A stretch of 46,365 nt of DNA from an uncultured Rubritalea sp. (GTDB taxonomy: Bacteria > Verrucomicrobiota > Verrucomicrobiia > Verrucomicrobiales > Akkermansiaceae). The notes beneath the pieces were generated by a model. The model ran no database searches. It was not told where the DNA came from and worked only from the letters and a program-made list of their open reading frames with translations. The translations under genes and the position numbers were made by a program. How positions within the stretch are numbered: position 1 is the stretch's first letter; every line of letters starts with the position of its first letter. Below are positions 17,385 through 25,294 of the stretch, piece after piece. The DNA lies in the NCBI GenBank assembly GCA_937981665.1, contig CALJOJ010000041.1, positions 1 through 46,365 on the forward strand. The letters run 5' to 3'.

Positions 17385-18524
17385 ATGTCTTTCTTATCCA
17401 CAGGTCTTAGTGACATTTTTCTTTCGGCTCTTGCTTCTCAAGGTTACGCCGAGCCTACTCCTATCCAGCTAGCTGCCATCCCGGCGGTAATCAGCGGCAA
17501 GGACGTCATGGGGGTAGCTCAAACGGGCTCAGGCAAGACGGCTAGCTACGTGCTACCCATCCTACAAGGGCTTCTGAAAGAAAGCTCAGCAAAGCACCGC
17601 GAGCCAGCAACTCTGATCCTCGTGCCTACCCGCGAACTCGCGGATCAGGTACAGGAGGTCATTCGTGAATTCTCAGAAAAACTACCTCAGCGCATCCACT
17701 CCATCGCTCTTTATGGTGGAGCATCAGTCAATGCTCAGATGCAGGCATTGGGGAAAACAGACATCGTAGTAGCCACTCCGGGACGTCTGCTAGACTTACT
17801 AGATAAGAACGCACTGAAGCTCAGCTCAGTCTCTACCTTAGTTCTGGATGAGGCGGATAAAATGCTGAACCTAGGGTTTAAAGAAGAGGTAGATAAGATC
17901 TTGTCTCTCCTGCAGAAGAAAAGACAAAACCTGCTTTTCTCAGCTACCCTCAGCCCAGACCTCACTGCTATCCAGCAAGTACTTCTCGTCGATCCTGTCA
18001 TCATCAAAATAGAGTTTACAGAAGAAGAGAGCACGATCAACGAGCTAGGTTACTTCGTCACGAAAGAGCGCAAAGGTCCACTACTTCGTTACCTGATTAA
18101 AAAGAGCGAGCATAAGCAAGTCCTCGTCTTCGCCTCATCAGCAAAGACTGTCGACTCCATACTCAATAAGCTCAGTAAAAATGGCATCAATGCCGCTCAG
18201 ATACACTCACAAATGAGCCAAGGAGCCCGACGTGAGACTTTACGTTCCTTTAAGGATGGGAATCTGCATGTCCTCGTCACCACTGACTTACTAGCACGTG
18301 GTATCGACATCGAGTTCCTCCCCTGCGTATTCAACTATGAACTTCCACGCTCACCAAAAGACTACATCCACCGCATCGGCAGAACCGGACGAGCTGGCTC
18401 GCCAGGAGAAGCGATCACGCTCATCAAGATGGAGGAGCTGCATCACTTCCGCGTGATCCAGAAGAAGAACGGTAAAAAAATCCAGATGAAGCACAGTGAT
18501 GAAATGGATCTTCACGGTTATTAA
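17385..18524 (+). CDS. DEAD-box RNA helicase, RhlE-like
   Basis: This 379-aa protein has all helicase motifs in order: Q motif (GYAEPTPIQ, 20-28), motif I AQTGSGKT (45-52), Ia PTRELADQ, TPGRLLDLL, II VLDEADKM, III SATL, then the C-terminal domain with DLLARGID and VI HRIGRTGRAG. It is short, with no long basic C-terminal tail beyond a few Lys residues, which fits the minimal RhlE group. The likely role is unwinding RNA in ribosome assembly or mRNA turnover. The ATG at 17385 is chosen because it sits directly before the conserved start; the upstream ATG at 17364 adds seven non-conserved residues. Confidence 0.92.
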   Translation: MSFLSTGLSDIFLSALASQGYAEPTPIQLAAIPAVISGKDVMGVAQTGSGKTASYVLPILQGLLKESSAKHREPATLILVPTRELADQVQEVIREFSEKLPQRIHSIALYGGASVNAQMQALGKTDIVVATPGRLLDLLDKNALKLSSVSTLVLDEADKMLNLGFKEEVDKILSLLQKKRQNLLFSATLSPDLTAIQQVLLVDPVIIKIEFTEEESTINELGYFVTKERKGPLLRYLIKKSEHKQVLVFASSAKTVDSILNKLSKNGINAAQIHSQMSQGARRETLRSFKDGNLHVLVTTDLLARGIDIEFLPCVFNYELPRSPKDYIHRIGRTGRAGSPGEAITLIKMEELHHFRVIQKKNGKKIQMKHSDEMDLHGY

Positions 18525-18532
18525 AATAACCG
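18515..18532. other. Palindromic hairpin over the helicase stop codon
   Basis: CGGTTATTAAAATAACCG can fold as a stem of six to eight pairs and contains the TAA stop of the helicase gene. No T-tract follows on either strand. It lies between convergent genes and may mark the transcript end. Confidence 0.35.
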
Positions 18533-18587
18533 AGGAACAAAAAACTCGCAATGATCAGCACCCTCATTGAAGATGATTTAAATAAAA

Positions 18588-18818
18588 TCAGATCCTGCGT
18601 TCAGGGTCCTTAAGCCCCAAGTATTGCTTGTAGAGAATCTCTACTTTATTTCTCGCCCAGGGAGTCTTACGTAGAAATTTCAAGCTAGACTTGATACTTG
18701 GGTTATTACTAAAGCTGTTGATTTTAATCCGGAAGCCAAGGTCATCCCAGCCATAAGCCTCGACTAACTCTGTGAGCATGCGCTCGAGGGTGATACCGTG
18801 TAGTGGGTCATTGCTCAT
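18588..18818 (-). CDS. VF530/DUF2132-family small DNA-binding protein
   Basis: This 76-aa protein carries the family signature from its start: [12 protein letters not shown], then [10 protein letters not shown] and [12 protein letters not shown]. Members of the family (about 70-80 aa, first described as Vibrio fischeri VF530) are helical and thought to bind DNA; their role is not established. The start at 18818 gives the usual family length. The frame is open further upstream to 18965, but that would overlap thrC and add a non-homologous Leu/Glu-rich segment. It lies downstream of thrC on the same strand and may be co-transcribed. Confidence 0.8.
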   Translation of the reverse strand: MSNDPLHGITLERMLTELVEAYGWDDLGFRIKINSFSNNPSIKSSLKFLRKTPWARNKVEILYKQYLGLKDPERRI

Positions 18819-18889
18819 CTCTATGTTTATGTATTCAGGACTATAGGACTGTAAAGGTAAATAGACGAGCTCTAGCTCTAAGTCCAGCT

Positions 18890-20191
18890 CTAACCAAGGT
18901 AGCCGATGACCTCTTGTGGGTCTGGCTTTACTAGAGTCGCTATTTTTTCCAGCTCCGATAGGCAAGCAAGTCGCTCTGGAATATCGATGTTTCCTGCACC
19001 CAGTTCTGCTTCCATAGTATCGATAAATTTCGATGGGTGAGCTGTCTCTAAGATCACAGTGTGTGAGTCAGGGGCAGCTTCTAACCAAGCCTCTGAGGCT
19101 AGCCAACCGATAGCTCCGTGAGGGTCTATCGTGTAGTCTAGGGTGTCTTTGACTTCCTTGATCGCTACGCGGGTCTCATCATCACTGAATGCTAGACCGC
19201 TGACGCTCTCGCGCATGCTGTCCCAGTCATTGCCGAAGAAGTCCTGCATCCGGGCGAAGTTAGACGGAGCACCTACGTCCATTGCATTAGAGATAGTGGC
19301 TACAGACTTCACTGGCTCATATTTACCATCTGCAAGATAGCGCGGCACCACATCGTTGATGTTCGTTGCGGCTACAAATTGTCTCACTGGGAGTCCCATT
19401 TGGACGGCGATGAGACCAGCTGTTAGATTACCAAAGTTTCCACTTGGGATAACGAATGTCGGCTCAGCACCCTCGTGGAGATCTAGTAGCTGACGTGCAG
19501 CGTGGAAGTAATAAAATGACTGCGGCAGGAGTCTGGAAATATTAATCGAGTTTGCAGAAGTGAGGTTATGCTTCTTAGCGAGGTCAGCATCGAGGAAGCA
19601 TGATTTAACCATACGCTGACAGTCATCGAATGTCCCTTCTACTTCGAGAGCGGAGATGTTTCCACCTAGAGTAGTGAGTTGCTTTTCTTGTAAGTCGCTG
19701 ACGCCACCTTTAGGGTAGAGGATGATGACGCGTGTGCCGGCCACATTATGGAAGGCAGAGGCTACAGCACCACCGGTGTCACCTGAGGTGGCAACTAGGA
19801 CAGTAAGTTCCTCTGTGTCATCCTTAGTGAGGTAGGCCATGAGGCGAGCCATGAAGCGAGCGCCGAAGTCCTTGAACGCAAGAGTCGGTCCGTGGAAGAG
19901 CTCCAGTATATGCGTCGTCTCACTGAGTGCTACAAGTGGTGCTTCGAAGTTGATCGAGTCATCTACTATTTGCTTAAGGTCATTGGCAGGGATGGCGTCT
20001 TGGAAGAAATTTTTAGCAACATGGTATCCGAGCTCAGAGAAGCTCATCGTACGCCAGTTTTCCCAGAATGAGTCAGGGAGTGGCGCGATGGACTCTGGCA
20101 TGTAGAGCCCATTGTCTGCAGGAAGCGAGCGAATGACGGCTTCCTTGAGGTCTACTCGGAGTTCAGGATTGTTAGTTGAGTAAAATTTCAT
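18890..20191 (-). CDS. thrC: Threonine synthase
   Basis: This 433-aa PLP enzyme converts O-phosphohomoserine to threonine, the last step of threonine synthesis. The PLP-binding Lys lies in [13 protein letters not shown] (K107). [12 protein letters not shown] contacts the cofactor phosphate region, and the N-terminus [17 protein letters not shown] is typical of the family. Length matches the E. coli-type enzyme (428 aa). It lies 22 nt downstream of thrB, so the two form an operon for the final two steps from homoserine. Confidence 0.95.
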   Translation of the reverse strand: MKFYSTNNPELRVDLKEAVIRSLPADNGLYMPESIAPLPDSFWENWRTMSFSELGYHVAKNFFQDAIPANDLKQIVDDSINFEAPLVALSETTHILELFHGPTLAFKDFGARFMARLMAYLTKDDTEELTVLVATSGDTGGAVASAFHNVAGTRVIILYPKGGVSDLQEKQLTTLGGNISALEVEGTFDDCQRMVKSCFLDADLAKKHNLTSANSINISRLLPQSFYYFHAARQLLDLHEGAEPTFVIPSGNFGNLTAGLIAVQMGLPVRQFVAATNINDVVPRYLADGKYEPVKSVATISNAMDVGAPSNFARMQDFFGNDWDSMRESVSGLAFSDDETRVAIKEVKDTLDYTIDPHGAIGWLASEAWLEAAPDSHTVILETAHPSKFIDTMEAELGAGNIDIPERLACLSELEKIATLVKPDPQEVIGYLG

Positions 20192-20213
20192 GTTGTTAGA
20201 GTGGTGATGATGA

Positions 20214-21164
20214 TTAAGAAACTACGTGCACACCGCTTTGGTTGATACGAGATACGTGAGTTTGGTTTTCTAGATTGATATCGGTAAACACTTGAGCGAC
20301 TGCGGCTGCTACTTTCTTAGCGGTCTCTTCACCTTCACAGAGGGCGAAGACACTAGGGCCAGCGCCAGAGATGGAGAAGCCAAGTGCTCCACTAGCTAGC
20401 GCTGCACGCTTGGCATTATAGAACTCGGGGATAAGTTTCTGTCTGTATGGCTCAGCGATGACGTCGTGGATAGAGCGACTGATCAAGCCGTAGTCTTCCT
20501 GGATGAGACCGCAGATGAGGCCACCGAGATTCCCCAGCTGTGTCGTAGCGTCTTCGATCGGGATACTCGTTGGTAAAATTTCACGCGCCACCTTAGTAAG
20601 GATCTCAATCTCTGGATGAACGACTGCTGCCCATAGATCTTTAGGTACTGGGATCTGTGCGATGTCTAGCTCTTCATTAGAGCGGATGAAAACAATACCA
20701 CCGAGTAGTGATGGCCCGACATTATCTGCATGGTAGGCACCGTCTGCACTAGCTTCTCCAGCCATGGCGAATGGTAGAAGTTGCTTCTTAGTGAGTGGCT
20801 CACCGATGAGTTTATTTACCGCGTAAGCACCTGCTACTGCAGAAGCTGCTGATGAACCTAGCCCACTACCGAATGGCATTTTCTTATGGATCTCCATTTC
20901 AATACCGCGGTCTTGCATGCCGAGATGGCGGAGGAGATCTAGAGCTGCCACACCTGCTGTATTCCCTTCTACAGTCTTAGGTAGCTTGCCGTCATCCCCT
21001 GTGATCTCCGTGATGCGGAGTCCTGGTTTATCTGAAAAACGCGCGACGACTTCATCGCCCGGGGCATCTATAGCAAAGCCTAACACATCATATCCACAGG
21101 CAACATTGGCGACTGTGGCGGGTGCGAAAACTCTGACTTCCTTTAAAGTGGGTGCTGCAGGCAT
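20214..21164 (-). CDS. thrB: Homoserine kinase (GHMP family)
   Basis: This 316-aa GHMP kinase phosphorylates homoserine for threonine synthase. The ATP-binding motif PFGSGLGSSAASAVAGA lies near residues 97-113. The N-terminal strand VRVFAPATVANVACGYDVLG is the substrate-side GHMP motif 1. The C-terminal GFSISGAGPSVFALC is motif 3. It is first in the thrB-thrC operon. The gene is divergent from aroK, and the 104-bp gap should hold both promoters, though I see no strong consensus match. Confidence 0.94.
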   Translation of the reverse strand: MPAAPTLKEVRVFAPATVANVACGYDVLGFAIDAPGDEVVARFSDKPGLRITEITGDDGKLPKTVEGNTAGVAALDLLRHLGMQDRGIEMEIHKKMPFGSGLGSSAASAVAGAYAVNKLIGEPLTKKQLLPFAMAGEASADGAYHADNVGPSLLGGIVFIRSNEELDIAQIPVPKDLWAAVVHPEIEILTKVAREILPTSIPIEDATTQLGNLGGLICGLIQEDYGLISRSIHDVIAEPYRQKLIPEFYNAKRAALASGALGFSISGAGPSVFALCEGEETAKKVAAAVAQVFTDINLENQTHVSRINQSGVHVVS

Positions 21165-21268
21165 GCGCGTTTCATACAGACTCTAGACGGATTTTCAAGT
21201 AGTTAGCGCGAGTTATAGATAAATTTTCACTCTTGCATATATCCACACATACTCTCAGAATCACTCGC

Positions 21269-21832
21269 ATGTCAGAATTTCCCGAATTAGCCAGCCCCAC
21301 AGCAGGCCAGAACATTGTTCTGGTTGGCTTCATGGGATGTGGGAAATCAACGGTAGGTAGAGAGATAGGCCTACAGCTTAATTACAAGCTTATCGATACT
21401 GATGTTCTCATTGAGGACAGTGTGGGAAAGCCGATTTCTGACATTTTCGCTGAAAGCGGTGAAGAGTACTTCCGTGGACTTGAAACCGATCTTTTAGAAC
21501 AGATTAAGGCTAGAAACTCTACCCATAAGATCATTTCTACTGGTGGTGGACTTCCAGTACGGGAGGCTAATAGAGCCTGGCTGAAGAAGCTCGGCTATGT
21601 AGTCTGGCTACGTGCTAGTGTGGATACTGTGATGAAGCGTACCGCGACCTCTAGTCACAGACCTCTACTACAGACAGATAATGCCCGTCAGAAGGTAGAA
21701 GAAATGCTCGCAACGAGAAACCCAATCTACCATGAAGTAGCAGATCTCAGCATTAATACCGATGATTTAAAAATCTCAGAAACCGTTCACGGAATCATTG
21801 AGAGCGCTAATTACCATTTCAGTAATTATTGA
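21269..21832 (+). CDS. aroK: Shikimate kinase
   Basis: This 187-aa P-loop kinase phosphorylates shikimate in chorismate synthesis. Walker A is GFMGCGKST (20-28). The shikimate-binding DTD follows in KLIDTDVLIED, FAESGEEYFRGLE carries the conserved Arg, and ISTGGGLPVRE is the GGG substrate loop. The lid Arg lies in SSHRPLL. The ATG at 21269 gives family length; an upstream start at 21233 would add 12 residues. Confidence 0.93.
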   Translation: MSEFPELASPTAGQNIVLVGFMGCGKSTVGREIGLQLNYKLIDTDVLIEDSVGKPISDIFAESGEEYFRGLETDLLEQIKARNSTHKIISTGGGLPVREANRAWLKKLGYVVWLRASVDTVMKRTATSSHRPLLQTDNARQKVEEMLATRNPIYHEVADLSINTDDLKISETVHGIIESANYHFSNY

Positions 21833-21857
21833 AAATTCAAAAAACACGAGATTTTTA

Positions 21858-21885
21858 TTGCAGGAACATAGATTTGGTATATAGC
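21858..21885 (+). promoter_or_regulatory. Candidate sigma-70 promoter for the polyprenyl synthase and selenoprotein genes
   Basis: TTGCAG, a 16-nt spacer and TATAGC lie 30 nt before the ATG at 21916. If functional, this could drive 21916 through the two TGA-containing genes, since no strong terminator is visible between them. Confidence 0.4.
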
Positions 21886-21915
21886 TTACTCAATTAACAA
21901 GACAAATTATTAGTC

Positions 21916-22932
21916 ATGGGCATATTGAAAACATTTTCTCCTTTTACCGATGCGAAAGGTAAATTACCTTTTGAGCTGGTACGCCCAGAAATACGTAAGG
22001 TAGAGAAACAAATAGCAGATCAGGTAAACGCCTTTGATCCGGGTGTAGCGCCTTATATTGATTACATTTGCAATACGAGCGGCAAACGTATCCGTCCAGC
22101 TTTAGCCATCCTTACAGGTGGGGCTCTGGGTGCCATCACTGAAGACAATATTAAGATAGGTGTGGTATTAGAGCTCATCCATATGGCTACATTGGTTCAT
22201 GATGATATCATCGATGAGGCAACGACTCGCCGTAAAGAACTCACGGCAAATGCCAAGTGGGGTAATGGAATGGCAGTACTTCTTGGCGACGCACTTTTCT
22301 CACACGCCCTTCTTTTAGCGACAGAATTTGACGACATAGAGATCAATCGCAAGGTAGGTAGAGCTTCACGTGAAGTGTGCGAAGGTGAAGTGATTCAGAG
22401 TCAGCGTAGATTCGACATGACACTCACTAAGGAAGACTACTTTAAAGTCATTTCTATGAAGACTGGAGCACTCTTCGCGGCAGCTACAGGCATATCAGCA
22501 AATCTCTCAGGCGCGGATGAAGCGACTGAAAAAGCGCTCTACGACTACGGCATGAAACTCGGTACAGCGTATCAGATCTATGATGACTGCGTAGACCTCA
22601 TTGGTACAGAAGACGAGATTGGCAAGACTTTAGGAACTGACCTTGAGAAAGGTAAGCTCACACTACCAATGTTGACTCTACTAGAGAACGCAACGGATGA
22701 TCAGCGCCAGAAACTCAACAAGCGAATCATCGAACAGCAAGCTCTCGACTTCGAGGTACTTGTGGGAATAGCTGACTACGCGGGAGCGATAGAAGGAGCG
22801 CTAGACACTGCTGCAGAAATGCTCAAGGAAGCTCGCGCTGACCTCACTTGCTTAAATGACAATAAATACACTACTGGACTAATGGACATCACGGCATATC
22901 TTGATGACCTCATCAACAAGTGCAGAAAGTAA
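21916..22932 (+). CDS. Trans-polyprenyl diphosphate synthase
   Basis: This 338-aa enzyme elongates isoprenyl diphosphates, most likely to the side chain of a respiratory quinone. The first Asp-rich motif is LVHDDIIDEATTRR and the second is YQIYDDCVDLIG. SGKRIRPAL carries the basic residues that bind the diphosphate. Length and layout match octaprenyl/heptaprenyl synthases (IspB/HepB type); chain length cannot be read from sequence. It heads a run of four plus-strand genes that includes both selenoproteins, which ties quinone synthesis to redox defence by position only. Confidence 0.9.
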   Translation: MGILKTFSPFTDAKGKLPFELVRPEIRKVEKQIADQVNAFDPGVAPYIDYICNTSGKRIRPALAILTGGALGAITEDNIKIGVVLELIHMATLVHDDIIDEATTRRKELTANAKWGNGMAVLLGDALFSHALLLATEFDDIEINRKVGRASREVCEGEVIQSQRRFDMTLTKEDYFKVISMKTGALFAAATGISANLSGADEATEKALYDYGMKLGTAYQIYDDCVDLIGTEDEIGKTLGTDLEKGKLTLPMLTLLENATDDQRQKLNKRIIEQQALDFEVLVGIADYAGAIEGALDTAAEMLKEARADLTCLNDNKYTTGLMDITAYLDDLINKCRK

Positions 22933-22987
22933 GCTCTAGCAGCAGCTTCCAACGCTCTCCTCTTATTAAATTTTACTCTAACACACT

Positions 22988-23341
22988 ATGGACTATACAG
23001 TATATAAACTCATTCACTACGTAGGCATTTTTATGCTCATGCTCTCACTCGGCTCACTCTTCACTAAGTATAATAAATGTGCGGTAATCGGCCACGGTAT
23101 TTCACTCCTCCTTATCCTAGTGGCAGGCTTCGGGATGCAGGCTAGAATGAAAGAATCATATGAAGCTAACTTTGATACAACGTTTCCTATCTTCATGATC
23201 GTGAAGCTCGTACTCTGGCTATGCTTCGGTGGAGCAGTAGTTCTTGCTAAGCGAGAGGTCATCAAAGGCTCTACAGCATGGCTCCTATGCATAGGTCTAG
23301 GTGCAGTAGCTGCCTACCTAGGTATCCATAAACCATTTTAA
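22988..23341 (+). CDS. Small four-helix membrane protein next to selenoperoxiredoxin
   Basis: This 117-aa protein is almost entirely membrane helices (about 7-24, 30-49, 66-84 and 95-113). The first helix carries KLIHYVGIFMLMLSLG. The layout is slightly reminiscent of SirB/CopD-like small membrane proteins with a His in helix 1, but I cannot assign a family. Its TAA ends 5 nt before the ATG of the selenoperoxiredoxin gene, so the two are very likely co-transcribed and perhaps translationally coupled. It could be an electron-transfer or anchoring partner, which is inference from position. Confidence 0.75.
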   Translation: MDYTVYKLIHYVGIFMLMLSLGSLFTKYNKCAVIGHGISLLLILVAGFGMQARMKESYEANFDTTFPIFMIVKLVLWLCFGGAVVLAKREVIKGSTAWLLCIGLGAVAAYLGIHKPF

Positions 23342-23346
23342 AGAGA

Positions 23347-23907
23347 ATGCTCTTCTGCATACTTACGCTAGCCTTCTTCAGCCTTGCTCTACCTGCTAAG
23401 GTAGCGGCAAAGCCTGAAAAGAAAGCGGCTGAGAAGCAGGAGGTTTCTGGTCTTGAACTCGGTGCAGAACTGCCCGAGTTGCAAGTGACTAATCAAGACG
23501 GAGAGAAAGTACCACTCGCCGCAGCAGAAGGAGATCAATACGTTTTAGTTTTCTTCTATCCCAAGGCGATGACTGGCGGCTGAACTAAGCAGTGTAGCTC
23601 GGTACAGTCTGTATCTGAAAAATTAGCAAAAAACAAAGTCACAGTATTTGGCGTTTCTACCGATAAGGCAGCGACTCAGAAGAAATTCATAGCGAAGGCA
23701 AAACTCGGTTACACTCTCGTAGCGGATTCTGATAAAGCAGTCACCACAGCCTTTCACGTCCCGCTTGTTATGAGAACAATGGCATCTCGCCAAGCTTACC
23801 TCTTCAAGGACGGAGTGCTCGTCTGGCGTGCCCTCAAGGCAGGCACCAAGACTCAGGGTAAAGACGTCCTCGCTGCGATAGATGCTCTAGCTACTCAGAA
23901 GAAATAA
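23347..23907 (+). CDS. Selenocysteine-containing exported peroxiredoxin (in-frame TGA at 23581-23583)
   Basis: Read through one TGA, this is a complete 186-aa thioredoxin-fold peroxiredoxin of the PrxQ/BCP group. Residues 1-21 look like a signal peptide (LTLAFFSLALPAKVAA). The core starts LGAELPELQVTNQDG, and YVLVFFYPKAMTGG leads to residue 79, encoded by TGA. In PrxQ proteins this is the peroxidatic Cys of the motif FYPKDMTPGCT, so Sec79 replaces it. Cys83 follows four residues later and could resolve. The downstream half (FGVSTDKAATQKKF, LVADSDKAV, AYLFKDG) is intact, with 107 codons and no further stop. A SECIS-like hairpin lies just after the TGA, and selB is in the window. The product should reduce peroxides outside the cytoplasm. 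The gene sits between the four-helix membrane protein and the Sec-MsrA. Confidence 0.9.
23601..23615 (+). promoter_or_regulatory. Candidate SECIS element of the selenoperoxiredoxin
   Basis: GGTACA pairs with TGTATC (one G-T) around the loop GTC. The loop starts 23 nt after the TGA, begins with G and contains GU, which SelB is known to contact in the E. coli element. A competing fold uses 23589-23612 with loop GCTCGG and a two-base bulge. The structure is weaker than that of the MsrA gene. Confidence 0.55.
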
Positions 23908-24019
23908 TATTTCCCCCACTCTGGTAAGAATCAGTCAGAGGCATGAGCCATAAGCATGGGATCTACTGGGAATAAATAACTCCTCAGATGTATCTTATCT
24001 TCAACAGCCCATCTGTTCT

Positions 24020-24787
24020 ATGAAATTTATATTCCGCCAGATAGCCATAATACTAGGAGCGATAACCATCTTTTTAGTTGGTAAGCATATCCTCAGTGAA
24101 AAATTAGTCGTAGAATCCGAACCCGTCGCACACATGAGCTTTGATGAAAGAATAGCTAGTATTCCCTTTGAGACTATCACCTTTGGCATGGGCTGATTTT
24201 GGGGTCCAGACTCCCAGTTCGGGAGTCTTCATGGAGTGCTCAGAACCCGCGTAGGTTACTGTGGCGGTCATAAAGAAAATCCAAGCTACTACAGCATGGG
24301 TGATCACACAGAAGCCATATCCATCGACTACGATCCTGAAAAGATCAGTTACTCCGAGCTACTAAACTACTTCTGGCGAGGTCACCGCTGCGAGCGGAAC
24401 AACAGTAGTATTCAATACGAGAATGCTATCTTCTATCGTAATGATAAACAGAAGGCGCTCGCGGAAGCTTCTCTTAAGACCTGGGCCGACCGCAGTAAGC
24501 TCAACATTACAGAAGTAGCCACTAAAATACGACTGATTAAAGAGTTCACCTACGCAGAAAAATACCACCAGAAATATGCTATCTTTGGTGATCTCCGTAA
24601 CTCTATAGATGACCTCTTTCCAGATGCGAAATCACTAGCAGACTCCACCATAGCCACAAGGCTGAACGCTTACCTAGGATCTGGCATCGGCCAAAATCCG
24701 GAGGCATTTCTAGCGGAGTTAAGCGAGTACGGCCTGACCAATGATCTAGAAGCAAAAATCCGCGAGAGCATAGAACCCTCTAGGTAG
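24020..24787 (+). CDS. Selenocysteine-containing membrane-anchored MsrA-like protein (in-frame TGA at 24194-24196)
   Basis: Read through one TGA, this is a 255-aa MsrA-family protein. An N-terminal hydrophobic segment (about 8-22) should anchor or export it. ITFGMG, residue 59 (TGA), then FWGPDSQFG is the MsrA active-site motif GCFWG with Sec in place of the catalytic Cys. Family landmarks follow: VGYCGG, DHTEAISIDYDP with the catalytic Glu, YENAIFY and EKYHQKYAI. The usual HDPT after the FW motif is HRCE here, and Cys81 replaces Ala in VGYAGG, so a subgroup distinct from ordinary MsrA is likely. The C-terminal 60 residues are extra. After the TGA 196 codons are open. The likely role is repair of methionine sulfoxide in exported proteins. 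It lies 112 nt after the selenoperoxiredoxin. Confidence 0.92.
24208..24228 (+). promoter_or_regulatory. SECIS element of the seleno-MsrA
   Basis: AGACTCCC pairs perfectly with GGGAGTCT (eight pairs) around the loop AGTTC. The loop begins 20 nt after the TGA and has G as its second base followed by U, matching the bacterial pattern recognised by SelB. The hairpin lies entirely inside the coding sequence, so it constrains both protein and RNA. Confidence 0.8.
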
Positions 24788-25030
24788 TTTTATCTTCAGT
24801 CAGAACGCTGATAGATAAAGTAACCTCAGGAAAACAAAGCCATCTAACACCCCTGTTCTAAGCAGGTTGAAATCACATCAAAACGCTAATACCAGAAAGC
24901 TCACACTCGCATACTTAGAATGAAATAGAGATGTTTTTCATCTGATTTGTCTATTCGAGGCGCGTTAAGCTCATTTTAGCTGTCGGTTGCTTCACAAAAC
25001 TGATTCCCCTTATGGCTTAATGATGCTTGC

Positions 25031-25067
25031 AAAAAATAAGGACTCACGAATTAACGTAAGTCCTTAT
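25031..25067 (-). terminator. Intrinsic terminator of tRNA-Met
   Basis: On the minus strand ATAAGGACTTACG pairs with CGTGAGTCCTTAT (one G-T) around a TTAATT loop and runs into a T-tract (plus-strand A-run 25031-25036). It starts 14 nt after the CCA end of the tRNA gene. This is the clearest terminator in the window. Confidence 0.9.
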
Positions 25068-25080
25068 CAACTTTAGAAAT

Positions 25081-25155
25081 TGGTAGCACGACCGAGATTT
25101 GAACTCGGGACCAAAGGCTTATGAGTCCTCTACTCTACCACTGAGCTATCGTGCC
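25081..25155 (-). tRNA. tRNA-Met (anticodon CAT)
   Basis: The minus strand folds as a cloverleaf of 75 nt with an encoded CCA end. The acceptor is GGCACGA with TCGTGCT (first pair G-T), the D arm GCTC/GAGT, the anticodon loop CTCATAA with CAT, and the T arm CCGAG/CTCGG with loop TTCAAAT. The anticodon stem has one A-G mismatch next to the loop. The first acceptor pair is not the unpaired C-A type of initiator tRNA, so elongator Met is preferred. A tRNA-Ile read with lysidine is not excluded. Confidence 0.93.
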
Positions 25156-25294
25156 ATTTATGATGCATCGACAAGACTGCCGTTGCGGGTGTGGATGTAA
25201 TATAAGATTCGCTTTTTGTCTATATATAATTTCTCAAAAAAACCCTACATTTTCATCGTCCCACATAAAATAACCCCGTAGGCTAGACTCCTCA

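Noticed and set aside
18819..18965. N-terminal extension of the VF530-type protein
   Set aside because: It overlaps thrC, adds a Leu/Glu-rich stretch unlike the family, and the family starts at the ATG at 18818.
23581..24196. The two TGA codons as nonsense mutations or sequencing errors
   Set aside because: Both fall exactly on the catalytic Cys of two different families, both downstream frames are long and conserved, hairpins follow, and selB is present. Chance mutation at both active sites is very unlikely.
24789..24819. Hairpin after the seleno-MsrA stop (TTTATC/GATAAA with TCAG/CTGA)
   Set aside because: It has an asymmetric internal loop and no T-tract, so a terminator call is not supported.
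24788..25030. A tRNA-Sec gene near the selenoproteins
   Set aside because: I searched the gaps by eye for a long tRNA with TCA anticodon and an extended variable arm and saw none; the only tRNA found has CAT.
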